Shown: positions 1 through 9,137, counted from the stretch's first letter. The stretch: 64,000 bases of DNA from Streptomyces sp. NBC_01754 (GCF_035918015.1 NZ_CP109132.1:1240001-1304000); one strand, 5' to 3'. Numbers and translations are program-made. The notes: a model not told the origin generated them from the letters alone.

Positions 1-2066
1 AGGTTGTCCTTGTACCGGTTCCAGTAGTCCTTGTGCGTGGTGGGCAGCCAGGAGTCGAACTGGACGTCGAGCTGTCCCTGGGCGAGGCCGGTGTAGAGCG
101 GGCCCGGGTCGAGCTGCTTGACCGTGGTCTTGTATCCCCGGTCCTCCAGCATGTTCTGCCAGAGGTAGGTGGAGGCGATGGCCTCGTCCCACGGGAAGTA
201 GCCCATGTTGACGGTCTTGCCGGCGTCCTTGCCCTGCGCGGGCTCGCCGCCCCCGCCGCCACCGGGCAGCGGGGCCGCCTTGTCGACGACGTCCGGGTTC
301 GCCTTGAGCCAGGCGCGTACGCCCTCCTGCTCCTTGCTCTGCCCGGCCTTCTGGATCTCGTTCTCCAGGCCGGTGAGCTGCTTCTCGGTGAGCTCGAAGT
401 TCTTCAGCCAGTCGGCGACGACGGGCGACTTCTCGGCGAAGCCCTTGTGGGCGACGATGTGGACGTCCTCACCCTTGCCCCAGGCGCCCTTCGGGTCCTC
501 GAGCTTCTTCAGGTCGTGCGCGCCGTAGGCCCAGTGCGGCGACCACAGGGTCACCACGACCGGCTCCTTCTTCTTGATGGAGGCGTTGAGCTCGGCCAGC
601 ATCGAGGAGGTGCTGGAGGAGACGACCGTGTACTCGCCCTCCAGGCCGTACTCCTTGAGCACCTGCTTGTTGAGGGTGCCCATCATCCCGGCGCTGGCCT
701 CGATGCCGATGATCTTGCCGTTGAACTTCTTGCCCTGGCCCTTGAGGTCCTCCAGGGAGTCGATGCCCTCCACGTACGAGGGAACCGTCAGCTCCAGGGA
801 GGTCGGCCCGTACCAGGAGCCGTAGTCCTCCAGCTCGTCGCTGTACGTGTCCCAGTAGTCCTTGTGCGTGGTCGGCAGCCAGGCGTCCGTCTGGAAGTCG
901 ATGTCGCCCCGGGCGACGCCGGCGTAGAGCGGACCCGCGTCGAGCTGGGTGACGCCCGTGCTGAAGCCGCGCTGCTCCAGGATCTCCTTCCAGAGGAAGG
1001 TCGAGGCGATGCCCTCGTCCCACGGGATGTAACCCATGTTGATCTTCTGGCCCTTGCCGACGTCACCGGACGCGGCCTGCGAGCTCTTGGTGTCGTCCGA
1101 GGAGCCCGCGATGTTCAGTCCGCCCGCGATGAGCGCGAGCACGATCACACCGGTCATGGCGACGGCGGTGCCGGGCTTGTAGTGCGTGAACTTCAGGCGC
1201 CGCGCTCCGGCGGCGGCCTTGGCCGCGGCACGCCGGCCGAGCGGGGAGACCCGCTCGTTGAGCGCGCCCGTCATCCGGTCGAGGTACATCGCGAGGATGA
1301 CCACGGCGATCCCGCTCTCGGCGGCGAGGCCGACCTGGAGCTGGGTGATGGCCGCGTAGACCTTCTCGCCGAGCCCGCCGGCACCGGCCATACCGCCGAT
1401 GACGACCATCGACAGGGCCAGCATGATGACCTGGTTGATCCCGGCCATGATCGTCGGCAGGGCGAGCGGCAGCTGGACCCGGGTCAGGGTGTGCTTGGGC
1501 GTGGTACCGAACGCCTCCGCCGCCTCGACCAGCTCGCCGTCGACCTGGCGGATGCCGAGTTCGGTCATACGGACGCCGGGCGGCATCGCGAAGACGATCG
1601 TGGCGATCACACCGGGGGTGACGCCGACGCCGAAGAACATGACGCCGGGGATCAGGTAGACGAAGGCCGGCATCGTCTGCATGACGTCGAGCACCGGCCG
1701 CAGCGTGGCACTGACCTTGCTGTTGCGGGCGGCCCAGATACCCAGGGGCACCGCGATCACGATGGTGATGACCGCCGCCACCACGACCAGCGACAGCGTC
1801 GCCATCGCCTCGTCCCACAGGGCGAGGGAGTCTATGAGGGCGAAGCCGACGAAGGTCAGGGCGGCGGGGACGACCCCGCGCAGCCAGAACGCGATGACGG
1901 CGAATATTCCGGCCATCAGCAGCGGCTCACCGCCGCCCAGGACCGCGTCGATCCCGTCGTACATACCGCCGAGGACAGTCTTGATGGCGTCGAAGATCCA
2001 GGTGAGGTTCGACTGCAACCAGTCGACCGCGTCCTCGACCCACGTACCGAAGGAGAACCTAGGCAC
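1..2066 (-). CDS. Glycine betaine/proline ABC transporter permease fused to two tandem substrate-binding domains (C-terminus off the window)
   Basis: Membrane part of an osmoprotectant importer that also carries its own binding domains. Translating the minus strand from the GTG at 2066 gives a ProW-type permease (about residues 45-265, several membrane helices, EAAEAFGTTP coupling loop). A further membrane helix lies near residues 302-320, then an OpuAC-type binding domain from about residue 340 (MGYIPWDE, then WLPTTHKDYW). After a Gly/Pro linker, a second copy begins near residue 615 (MGYFPWDE, again WLPTTHKDYW) and runs off the left edge. The start has an AAGG site 9 bases upstream and overlaps the end of the ATPase gene by 8 bases, so the two are probably translationally coupled. 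About 688 codons lie in the window. Two binding domains in one chain should raise local substrate capture, as known for OpuA/GlnPQ-type importers. Confidence 0.9.
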   Translation of the reverse strand, partial: MPRFSFGTWVEDAVDWLQSNLTWIFDAIKTVLGGMYDGIDAVLGGGEPLLMAGIFAVIAFWLRGVVPAALTFVGFALIDSLALWDEAMATLSLVVVAAVITIVIAVPLGIWAARNSKVSATLRPVLDVMQTMPAFVYLIPGVMFFGVGVTPGVIATIVFAMPPGVRMTELGIRQVDGELVEAAEAFGTTPKHTLTRVQLPLALPTIMAGINQVIMLALSMVVIGGMAGAGGLGEKVYAAITQLQVGLAAESGIAVVILAMYLDRMTGALNERVSPLGRRAAAKAAAGARRLKFTHYKPGTAVAMTGVIVLALIAGGLNIAGSSDDTKSSQAASGDVGKGQKINMGYIPWDEGIASTFLWKEILEQRGFSTGVTQLDAGPLYAGVARGDIDFQTDAWLPTTHKDYWDTYSDELEDYGSWYGPTSLELTVPSYVEGIDSLEDLKGQGKKFNGKIIGIEASAGMMGTLNKQVLKEYGLEGEYTVVSSSTSSMLAELNASIKKKEPVVVTLWSPHWAYGAHDLKKLEDPKGAWGKGEDVHIVAHKGFAEKSPVVADWLKNFELTEKQLTGLENEIQKAGQSKEQEGVRAWLKANPDVVDKAAPLPGGGGGGEPAQGKDAGKTVNMGYFPWDEAIASTYLWQNMLEDRGYKTTVKQLDPGPLYTGLAQGQLDVQFDSWLPTTHKDYWNRYKDN

Positions 2067-3156
2067 CGGCGTTCACCTTCTTGACCATGCGCGCGCCGGC
2101 CGCGGCCGGCACCTCGTCGATCTGCGGTTCCTCACCGAGGGCGGCGAGCAGCCGGGTCCTCGGGACGAGGCCGATGAGGCCGCCGTCGGCGTCGGTCACG
2201 GCGACCGCGAGCCCGCTGGTCGAGCACGGGGTGAACAGCTCGGCGACCGGCGTCTCGGCGGTCACGGTCGCGGGGGCCTCGGCCACCAGGTCCTTGTGGG
2301 AGCGGCCCTTCTCGGGCGCCTCCATGATCGAACCGGCGGTGAGCACCCGGGAGCGGTCCACGTCCTGGATGAAGGAGGCCACGTAGTCGTTGGCGGGCCG
2401 CACCAGGATGTCCTCGGCGGTGCCCTGCTGCACGATCCGGCCGTCCCGCATGACGGCGATGCGGTCGCCCAGGCGCATGGCCTCGTTGAGGTCGTGGGTG
2501 ATGAAGACGATGGTCTTCTTCAGCCGCTTCTGGAGCTCCAGGAGCTGGTCCTGCATATCGCGCCGGATCAGCGGGTCGAGCGCGCTGAAGGACTCGTCCA
2601 TCAGCAGCAGGTCGGCGTCGGTGGCGAGCGCGCGGGCCAGGCCCACGCGCTGCTGCATACCGCCGGACAGCTCGTCGGGCCAGGACTTCTCCCAGCCGGC
2701 CAGGCCGGTCAGCTCGAGCGCCTCGGCGGCGCGCTCCTCACGGGCGCCCCGCGGGACGCCCTGGACCTCCAGGCCGTACGCGGCGTTCTCCAGCACGCTG
2801 CGGTGCGGGAAGAGAGCGAAGTGCTGGAAGACCATGCTGATCTTCGAGGAGCGGACGCCGCGCAGGTCACGCGGGCTCAGCGCGGTCAGGTCCTCCCCGT
2901 CGAAGAGCACCCGGCCCGCGGTGGGCTCCAGGAGCCCGTTGAGCATCCGCAGCAGGGTGGACTTCCCGGAACCGGAGAGGCCCATGACGACGAAGATCTG
3001 CCCTGGCTCCACGGTGAACGACGCGTCGATCACCGCTGCGGTCGTTCCGTCGGCGCGCAGCTCCTCGCGGTCGGTGCCGTTCTCGAGTTTCTGCACGGCT
3101 TGATCGGGTCGTCTGCCGAACACCTTGTACAGATGCTCGGCTTGCAGCCTTGACAC
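2059..3156 (-). CDS. proV: Glycine betaine/proline ABC transporter ATP-binding protein
   Basis: ATPase that powers the osmoprotectant importer encoded just downstream. The 365-residue product has Walker A (GLSGSGKST), the signature LSGGMQQRVGLARAL, Walker B (LLLMDESFSALD) and the switch histidine (FITHD). It begins with the ProV/OpuAA-specific extension (RLQAEHLYKVFG) and ends with a CBS-like region (about residues 270-355), which in this family senses ionic strength. I chose GTG at 3156 because GAGGTG lies 5 bases upstream; the in-frame GTG at 3162 has no room for a ribosome site. The leader region carries a perfect 10-bp inverted repeat. First gene of a two-gene operon with the fused permease. 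Confidence 0.93.
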   Translation of the reverse strand: MSRLQAEHLYKVFGRRPDQAVQKLENGTDREELRADGTTAAVIDASFTVEPGQIFVVMGLSGSGKSTLLRMLNGLLEPTAGRVLFDGEDLTALSPRDLRGVRSSKISMVFQHFALFPHRSVLENAAYGLEVQGVPRGAREERAAEALELTGLAGWEKSWPDELSGGMQQRVGLARALATDADLLLMDESFSALDPLIRRDMQDQLLELQKRLKKTIVFITHDLNEAMRLGDRIAVMRDGRIVQQGTAEDILVRPANDYVASFIQDVDRSRVLTAGSIMEAPEKGRSHKDLVAEAPATVTAETPVAELFTPCSTSGLAVAVTDADGGLIGLVPRTRLLAALGEEPQIDEVPAAAGARMVKKVNAGA

Positions 3157-3184
3157 ATACACCTCACGTGCGTTGAACCGAAAA

Positions 3185-3213
3185 ACGGTCTGCCACCCTC
3201 TACGGCAGACCGT
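3185..3213. promoter_or_regulatory. Perfect 10-bp inverted repeat upstream of proV
   Basis: ACGGTCTGCC (3185-3194) and GGCAGACCGT (3204-3213) are separated by 9 bases, 29 bases upstream of the proV start. A second small hairpin (GCGGA/TCCGC, 3221-3235) follows further upstream. It could be a repressor operator or an RNA hairpin in the 5' leader of the osmoprotectant operon. Function is inferred only from position and symmetry. Confidence 0.5.
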
Positions 3214-3406
3214 GGAGCGGGCGGATTCGGTCCGCAGAGCACGCGCACTGGTTGAAAAATGGACGTGATCCGCTCCGATGGCGCGCCTGCCCCGGCTCAC
3301 ACGACCCAAACACATGTGTGACCCAGATCACTACGGAAGTGCACGGGCGCGGGAACCGCGCACTCGCCGGCCGGGCCCTGTCGGCGGCGTGCGGCATGAT
3401 CGGGGT

Positions 3407-4330
3407 GTGACGCGACGCCTGATGCTCCTCGACACCGCCTCCCTGTACTTCCGCGCCTACTTCGGCGTCCCGGACTCGGTGCGCGCACCGGACGGCACCC
3501 CGGTCAACGCCGTGCGCGGACTGCTCGACTTCATCGACCGCCTGGTGCGCGACCACCACCCGGACGACCTGGTGGCCTGCATGGACGCCGACTGGCGTCC
3601 GCAGTGGCGGGTCGACCTGATCCCGACGTACAAGGCACACCGGGTGGCGGCCGAGACCGCCGGGGGCCTTCCCGACGAGGAGGAGGTCCCCGACTCGCTC
3701 TCGCCGCAGGTCCCGGTCATCGAGGAGGTCCTGGACGCCCTGGGCATCGCCCGGGTGGGGGTGGCCGGCTACGAGGCGGACGACGTGATCGGCACGCTGG
3801 CCGGGCGCGCCACGGGCCCGGTCGACATCGTCACGGGCGACCGCGACCTCTACCAGCTGGTCGACGACGCCCGCGGGGTGCGGGTCCTGTACCCGGTGAA
3901 GGGCGTGGGGACGCTCCAGATGACGGACGAGGCGTGGCTGCGCGAGAAGTACGGCGTGGACGGCGCGGGATACGTGGACCTGGCGCTGCTGCGCGGAGAC
4001 CCGAGCGACGGGCTGCCGGGCGTTCCCGGCATCGGCGAGAAGACGGCGGCGAAACTGCTGGACGCGTTCGGCGACCTGGCCGGGATCATGGCCGCGGTGG
4101 ACGATCCGGCGTCCCGGCTGACCCCGTCCCGGCGCAGGCGGCTGGACGAGGCCCGGGCGTACGTGGCGGTCGCGCCGAAGGTGGTCCGGGTGGCCGACGA
4201 CGTGCCCCTGCCCGGATTCCGCCCCGCGCTCCCCCGGGAGCCGCGCGACCCGGAGGCCCTCGAAGGCCTCGCGGAGCGGTGGGGCCTGGGCGGGTCACTT
4301 CAGCGTCTGCTCGGCACACTTCAGGCGTGA
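3407..4330 (+). CDS. 5'-3' exonuclease (FEN/PIN-like, Pol I exonuclease-domain homologue)
   Basis: Stand-alone 307-residue 5' nuclease related to the N-terminal domain of DNA polymerase I, expected to remove 5' flaps or RNA primers. Metal-binding acidic motifs are visible: LMLLDTASLYFRAYF at the start, CMDADW, GYEADDVIGTLA and VTGDRDLYQLV. The helix-3-turn-helix DNA-binding segment reads GDPSDGLPGVPGIGEKTA (about residues 190-210). GTG at 3407 fits family length; ATG at 3422 is the alternative. It is divergent from proV and probably monocistronic. Full length with no missing acidic residue, so probably active. Confidence 0.9.
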   Translation: MTRRLMLLDTASLYFRAYFGVPDSVRAPDGTPVNAVRGLLDFIDRLVRDHHPDDLVACMDADWRPQWRVDLIPTYKAHRVAAETAGGLPDEEEVPDSLSPQVPVIEEVLDALGIARVGVAGYEADDVIGTLAGRATGPVDIVTGDRDLYQLVDDARGVRVLYPVKGVGTLQMTDEAWLREKYGVDGAGYVDLALLRGDPSDGLPGVPGIGEKTAAKLLDAFGDLAGIMAAVDDPASRLTPSRRRRLDEARAYVAVAPKVVRVADDVPLPGFRPALPREPRDPEALEGLAERWGLGGSLQRLLGTLQA

Positions 4331-4336
4331 GTGCTA

Positions 4337-4354
4337 ACTTAGGTATACCTAAGT
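4337..4354. promoter_or_regulatory. Iron box (DmdR/IdeR-type operator) upstream of the siderophore-interacting protein
   Basis: An 18-bp perfect palindrome, ACTTAGGTATACCTAAGT, containing the TTAGGT...ACCTAA half-sites typical of DtxR-family operators. It sits 78 bases upstream of the GTG of the siderophore-interacting protein. By my hand alignment about 13 of 19 positions fit the DtxR consensus. Iron-dependent repression is inferred. Confidence 0.75.
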
Positions 4355-4431
4355 ACATCTGGGTACCCGATTGAGCACAGTCGGAGCCCGTAGGCAGGGT
4401 TTCGAACATTTCCAGAGCAGGGAGAGACCTC

Positions 4432-5274
4432 GTGGCAGAGCGGCCGGCACGCCGGGCACCGAAGGCACAGGGCGCGCAGGTCGTGCGCACCGAGCAGATC
4501 ACCCCGCACATGGTGCGCGTGGTCCTCGGCGGCGACGGCCTGGCGGACTTCACCCTCGCCGGGTTCACCGATCACTACATCAAGCTGTGCTTCGCCCCCG
4601 AGGGCGCGGACTACGCCCACCCCTTCGACATGGCCCGGATCCGCGAGGAGTACCCCCGCGACCAGTGGCCGACCACCCGTACGTACACGGTGCGCTCCTG
4701 GGACCCCGCCACGCGGGAGATGGCCGTCGACTTCGTGGTGCACGGCGACGAGGGGCTCGCGGGCCCCTGGGCCGCGCGTGCGGTCCCCGGCGAGCAGGTG
4801 ACCTTCCTGGGCCCGGGCGGCGGCTACGGGCCGCAGGCCTCGGCCGACTGGCACCTGCTGGTGGGTGACGAGAGCGCGCTGCCCGCGATCGCCGCCGCGC
4901 TGGAGCAGATGCCGGCGGGGGCACGGGTGCACGCCTTCATCGAGGTGCCGGACGCCGCGGAGGAGCAGAAGCTCCTCACACCGGACGGTGTGGAGATCAC
5001 CTGGCTGCACCGCGGCGGACGCCCCGTCGGTGAACTGCTCGTCGCCGCGGTGAGGGCACTGGACTTCCCCGAGGGCGAGGTGCAGGCGTTCGTCCACGGC
5101 GAGGCGGGCTTCGTGAAGGACATCCGGCGCCATCTGCGCCTGGAGCGGCAGATCCCGCCCCGGCAGCTGTCGATCTCGGGTTACTGGCGGCTCGGCCAGG
5201 ACGACGACGCGTGGCGCGCGGTCAAGCGTGAGTGGAACGAGCAGGTGGAGCGGGAGCAGGAGAGGACCGCGTAG
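4432..5274 (+). CDS. Siderophore-interacting protein (FAD-dependent ferric-siderophore reductase, ViuB/SIP family)
   Basis: Cytoplasmic flavoprotein expected to release iron from imported ferric siderophores by reduction. The 280-residue product has an N-terminal FAD-binding barrel with the R-x-Y-T motif (TTRTYTVRSWDP, near residue 85), a phosphate-binding stretch (FLGPGGGYGP) and a C-terminal SIP domain ending in SGYWRLGQDDDAW. GTG at 4432 is preceded by GGGAGAG. An iron box lies upstream and siderophore-uptake genes downstream, which supports the role. Full length for the family. Confidence 0.92.
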   Translation: MAERPARRAPKAQGAQVVRTEQITPHMVRVVLGGDGLADFTLAGFTDHYIKLCFAPEGADYAHPFDMARIREEYPRDQWPTTRTYTVRSWDPATREMAVDFVVHGDEGLAGPWAARAVPGEQVTFLGPGGGYGPQASADWHLLVGDESALPAIAAALEQMPAGARVHAFIEVPDAAEEQKLLTPDGVEITWLHRGGRPVGELLVAAVRALDFPEGEVQAFVHGEAGFVKDIRRHLRLERQIPPRQLSISGYWRLGQDDDAWRAVKREWNEQVEREQERTA

Positions 5275-5511
5275 CACCCGCCGTCCTCAGGGCCCCGGAA
5301 CCCGGGGGTCCCTGGGACGCGGAGCCCCGAAGAAGTCCGGACCCTCGAGCCCGGTCGCCGTCCCCGCCGGGACGCCGGCCGGGCTCCGTGCCCGCCGCAC
5401 CGGCCTGCCGCGCGAAGCGCCGGCGCTTGTGGCGGGCCCCACCAGGCACCGAAGGGCACGGATCGGTCTCGATCCCGCGCGGGAGGCCCCGGCCCCGGCC
5501 CGCTCCGCCGG

Positions 5512-5551
<40 letters not shown>

Positions 5552-5795
5552 CGCCGTACGCGACCGCCCGCACCGGGCCCCCGGCCCTCCGGCTCGACTT
5601 CCCTCGCGGCTCCCCAACTTCCCGGCGGCCAGCACGCCTTCGCCCGCCCGGAGACGTGGCGACCGCCCGGCCCCGGCGAGCGGCCCCGCGGGGCGGCGAG
5701 CGGCCCGGCCGACGGGGCTTCTCCGCGCGCCCGCGCGCCCCTCCGTCATGTACGCCGGACCGCCTCCCCTCCGCGTCCACCCCGTTTTTCATGAA

Positions 5796-5809
5796 TTAGG
5801 GTTACCTAA
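5796..5809. promoter_or_regulatory. Iron-box-like site upstream of the siderophore-binding lipoprotein
   Basis: TTAGGGTTACCTAA carries the two half-sites of a DtxR-family operator with one extra mismatch. It lies 100 bases upstream of the lipoprotein ATG. It is weaker than the boxes at 4337 and 9889 but is in the expected place for iron control of the uptake operon. Confidence 0.6.
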
Positions 5810-5909
5810 CAAGCGTCTCGGTGCAGGCGTCCGCCCGGGCACATCCGTGTCCCGTCGGGCTGACACACGGACAGGCGCCGCATCCCCCGCTCGGAGACAA
5901 GGAACCGTC

Positions 5910-6962
5910 ATGCCCTCTGTGTTCACCCCTCTTCGCCGCCGCGTACTCGCCGCGGGCGCCACCGCGGTCTCGCTCGGCCTGCTGGTGGGCGGCTGCGGTT
6001 CGGACGACGCGGACGAGGACACCGCGGACACCGGGTCGAAGGCCGAGGCGGGGGCGTTCCCCGTCACGATCGAGAGCGCCCTCGGTGACGCCGTGATCAA
6101 GAAGGCACCGAAGCGCGTGGTCACCCTGGGCCAGGGTTCGGCGGAGACCGCCATCGCCCTGGGCAACGTCCCGGTGGGCATCGAGAGTTACGCCTGGGGC
6201 AGCGACAAGACCGGTTACCTGCCGTGGATCCACGACGCCGTGACCAAGTCCGGCGGCACGCTGCCCGAGCAGTTCGACGGCGGTGAGGAGCTGGACATCG
6301 AGGCGATCACCGAGCTGGAGCCGGACGTCATCCTCGCCCCCTGGTCCGGAGTCACGCAGAAGCAGTACGACATCCTCAAGGACATCGCGCCGACCGTCGC
6401 CTACCCCGACAAGGCGTGGAGCACCGACTGGGACCAGCAGATCGAGATCGTCGCCAAGGCGCTCGGTCAGCCGGAGAAGGCCAAGGAGCTGACGTCGAAG
6501 ATCGACAAGCAGCTCTCCGACGCCGCGGCGACCCGCCCGGACTACAAGAACGTCACCTTCTCCTACATCTACACCTCCGGCCCCGGCACCCTCGGCGTGT
6601 TCAAGCCGAAGGAGCAGCGCGTGGAGGTGCTGAGCAAGCTCGGACTGAAGGTCGACCCGGTCGTGGACACCTTCAAGGAGACGGAGGGCACCGACTCCGC
6701 CCTGATCGGCCTGGAGAACGCCGACAAGCTCTCCGGCAGCGACGTCGTGTTCACCTTCTACAGCGACGAGAAGAGCCGCAAGGAGATCGAGGCGCAGCCG
6801 CTGTACGGGGCCGTCCCCGCGGTGAAGAAGGGCGCGCTCGTCCACAGCTCCGACCAGCCGTTCGTCACCGCGTCCTCGATGATCAACCCGCTGACCGTGC
6901 CGTACAGCATCGAGCGCTATCTGCCGATGATCGACAAGGCCGTCGCCAAGGCCGGAAAGTAG
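5910..6962 (+). CDS. Iron-siderophore ABC transporter substrate-binding lipoprotein
   Basis: Extracellular receptor for a ferric siderophore, anchored to the membrane by lipid. The 350-residue product begins with a lipoprotein signal: twin Arg region, hydrophobic stretch, lipobox LVGGC near residue 30. It then has the FepB/FhuD-type fold (KKAPKRVVTLGQGSAETAIALG; ELEPDVILAPWSGV). ATG at 5910 has AAGGA 6 bases upstream. Two permease genes follow directly, so this is the first gene of an uptake operon. No ATPase gene follows. The siderophore is not predictable from sequence. Confidence 0.93.
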   Translation: MPSVFTPLRRRVLAAGATAVSLGLLVGGCGSDDADEDTADTGSKAEAGAFPVTIESALGDAVIKKAPKRVVTLGQGSAETAIALGNVPVGIESYAWGSDKTGYLPWIHDAVTKSGGTLPEQFDGGEELDIEAITELEPDVILAPWSGVTQKQYDILKDIAPTVAYPDKAWSTDWDQQIEIVAKALGQPEKAKELTSKIDKQLSDAAATRPDYKNVTFSYIYTSGPGTLGVFKPKEQRVEVLSKLGLKVDPVVDTFKETEGTDSALIGLENADKLSGSDVVFTFYSDEKSRKEIEAQPLYGAVPAVKKGALVHSSDQPFVTASSMINPLTVPYSIERYLPMIDKAVAKAGK

Positions 6963-6978
6963 TCACGGGGTTGTGGGC

Positions 6979-8013
6979 GTGACCGCTTCCACGTCGGCCC
7001 GGCCGGGCCCCGCCGTGCTGCGGCGGGGCCCGGCCGCGCTCTCCCTCGTCGCCCTGGTGTGCCTGGCCCTGCTGGCCCTCTCGCTCTTCGCCAGTGTGAT
7101 GTTCGGCAGCAAGCAGACACCGGCGGCCGATGTCCTGCGGGTGGTCACCGGGGGCGGGGACGACTACCTGCGCACGGTCGTCGAGAGCCGCTATCCGCGG
7201 ACCGTCCTCGGGGTGCTCACGGGGCTCTGCCTCGCGGTCGCCGGCACGCTCATGCAGGGAATCACCCGCAACCCGCTGGCCGAGCCCGGAATCCTCGGCA
7301 TCAACGCGGGGGCGTCGGCCGGCGTCGTCTCCGCCACCGCCTTCCTCGGCGTCTCGGGCCAGCGGGAGACCGTGTGGTGGGCGCTGGCCGGCGCGCTGGT
7401 GACGGGCCTGGCGGTGTACGCCATCGGCACGGCGGGAGGCGGCAGCAGCCCAGTCCGGCTGGTCCTGGCCGGAGCGGTGCTCTCCGCCGTCCTCGCCGCG
7501 TTCATCCAGGCGGTGGCGCTCTCCCGGCCCCGGGTCTTCGACACGTACCGGTACTGGGTGGTGGGGGCGCTCGGCGGCCACGGATTCGACGCCGCCTGGT
7601 CGGTGCTGCCGTTCGCCGTCGCCGGTCTCCTGCTGGCCCTGGTGCTGGCACCGGGCCTCGACGCCATGGCGATGGGTGACGACAAGGCCGCCTCGCTGGG
7701 GGTCAGTCCCGTCCGGATCAAGGGGGCGGGCCTGCTGGCCGCGACCCTGCTCAGCGCGGCGGCCACCGCCGCGGTCGGGCCGATCGCCTTCGTGGGACTG
7801 GCCGTTCCGCATCTGGTCAGGATGCTGGTGGGGGCCGACTTCCGGCTCCAGATCGCCTTCTCGGCCCTGGTCGGACCCTCGCTGCTGCTGTTCGCCGACG
7901 TCGTCGGGCGGGTCCTGCTGCGGCCTGAGGAGCTCATGGTCGGTGTCGTCACCGCCTTCGTCGGAGCGCCCGCCCTGCTCCTCGCCGTCCGCCGTATGAG
8001 GGGATCCGCATGA
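6979..8013 (+). CDS. Iron-siderophore ABC transporter permease (FecCD family), first subunit
   Basis: One half of the heterodimeric membrane channel that carries ferric siderophore inwards. About 344 residues, around ten predicted membrane helices, with FecCD-family landmarks (RYPRTVLGVLTGLCLAVAG; MQGITRNPLAEPGILGINAGAS; GPIAFVGLAVPHLVRM). GTG at 6979 has GGGG 8 bases upstream; GTG at 6973 is in frame but too close. It lies 16 bases after the binding-protein gene, and its stop overlaps the next start (ATGA). Confidence 0.92.
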   Translation: MTASTSARPGPAVLRRGPAALSLVALVCLALLALSLFASVMFGSKQTPAADVLRVVTGGGDDYLRTVVESRYPRTVLGVLTGLCLAVAGTLMQGITRNPLAEPGILGINAGASAGVVSATAFLGVSGQRETVWWALAGALVTGLAVYAIGTAGGGSSPVRLVLAGAVLSAVLAAFIQAVALSRPRVFDTYRYWVVGALGGHGFDAAWSVLPFAVAGLLLALVLAPGLDAMAMGDDKAASLGVSPVRIKGAGLLAATLLSAAATAAVGPIAFVGLAVPHLVRMLVGADFRLQIAFSALVGPSLLLFADVVGRVLLRPEELMVGVVTAFVGAPALLLAVRRMRGSA

Positions 8014-9101
8014 ACACGGCCCAGCAGGCCGGTACCGCCGAGGTGCCCCCGGGGCGGCGGCCGCCCGCACAGCGCCGGAACGTGGTGCGCGTCGGTCCCT
8101 GGGTGTCGGTGCCCGTGCGCCGGTCGACCCTGGTCGTCGCCCTCGTCGTGCTGGTCCTGCTGTGCGCGTCCGCCGTGGCGACGCTGACGCTCGGCCGGCT
8201 CGGCGTCGATCCCCGGGACCTGCCGTCCGCCCTCATGGGGGAGGCCACGGGGAAGAACGCCTTCGTCCTGGACCGGCTGCGCGGTCCCCGGCTCGTGGTG
8301 GCCGTGGCCACCGGGGCGGCCTTCGGGCTGTCCGGGGCCCTGTTCCAGTCCGTGACCCGTAACCCGCTGGGCAGCCCCGACGTGATCGGGCTCGGCGCGG
8401 GCGCCGGTGCGGGGGCCGCCGCCGCGGCCCTGTTCCTGCCCGGCACCCTTCCGGTCTCGGTGGGCTCACTGCTGGGCGCGGTGATCGCCATGGCCGTCGT
8501 CTACCTCTCCACCGGCACCGGTTTCCGCAGTCCCGGGCGGCTGGTCGTCGCCGGCATCGGGGTGGCCGCGATGGCGACGGCCCTGACCCAGTACGTCGTC
8601 TACGCCGTCGAGCGGGACAAGGCGAGCGCGCTGACCGCGTACATCAACGGCAGCCTGGCGGCCCGCTCCTGGAGCGATGCCGCCACCATCTGGACCGTCC
8701 TGCTCGTCTGCCTGCCGCTCGCCGCGCTCCTCGCCCGGCCCCTGGCCGTCGGGGAGATGGGCGACGACATCTCCACCGGGCTGGGCTCGCGTCCGGGCCG
8801 GGTCACGACCGCCGCGGTCCTGCTGTCGATCGTGCTGTCGGCGGGAGCGGTGGGCGTCGCCGGTCCCATCGCGTTCGTCTCGCTGACGGCGCCTCAGATC
8901 GCCAAGCGGATCACACGCGGCGGCGGGCCGAATCTGATGATGTCCACGCTGCTGGGCGCGCTCCTGCTGGTGCTGGCCGACCTCGCCGCGCAGCAGCTGC
9001 CGCTCTTCGACAACCTGCCGGTCGGCCTGTACACGATGGCCGTCGGAGGCGCCTACCTCGGCTACCTCCTGGTACGGGAGTGGCGCCGCCCGGTGGTGTG
9101 A
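8010..9101 (+). CDS. Iron-siderophore ABC transporter permease (FecCD family), second subunit
   Basis: Second half of the siderophore channel, 363 residues. The first 35 residues form a polar cytoplasmic extension before the first helix. Family motifs include RLRGPRLVVAVATGAAFGLSGALFQ, SVTRNPLGSPDVIGLGAGAGAG and GPIAFVSLTAPQIAKR. The ATG overlaps the preceding stop by 4 bases, showing translational coupling. The operon ends here at a strong hairpin, so the importer must borrow an ATPase encoded elsewhere. Confidence 0.92.
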   Translation: MNTAQQAGTAEVPPGRRPPAQRRNVVRVGPWVSVPVRRSTLVVALVVLVLLCASAVATLTLGRLGVDPRDLPSALMGEATGKNAFVLDRLRGPRLVVAVATGAAFGLSGALFQSVTRNPLGSPDVIGLGAGAGAGAAAAALFLPGTLPVSVGSLLGAVIAMAVVYLSTGTGFRSPGRLVVAGIGVAAMATALTQYVVYAVERDKASALTAYINGSLAARSWSDAATIWTVLLVCLPLAALLARPLAVGEMGDDISTGLGSRPGRVTTAAVLLSIVLSAGAVGVAGPIAFVSLTAPQIAKRITRGGGPNLMMSTLLGALLLVLADLAAQQLPLFDNLPVGLYTMAVGGAYLGYLLVREWRRPVV

Positions 9102-9104
9102 CCG

Positions 9105-9131
9105 GGCCGCCGCACGCGGTGTGCGGCGGCC
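9105..9131. terminator. Hairpin terminator between convergent iron genes
   Basis: Perfect 11-bp arms (GGCCGCCGCAC, 9105-9115, and its complement, 9121-9131) with a 5-base loop. It sits between the end of the permease operon and the end of the converging DUF2470 gene, so it can serve both. Confidence 0.8.
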
Positions 9132-9137
9132 ACGGCG

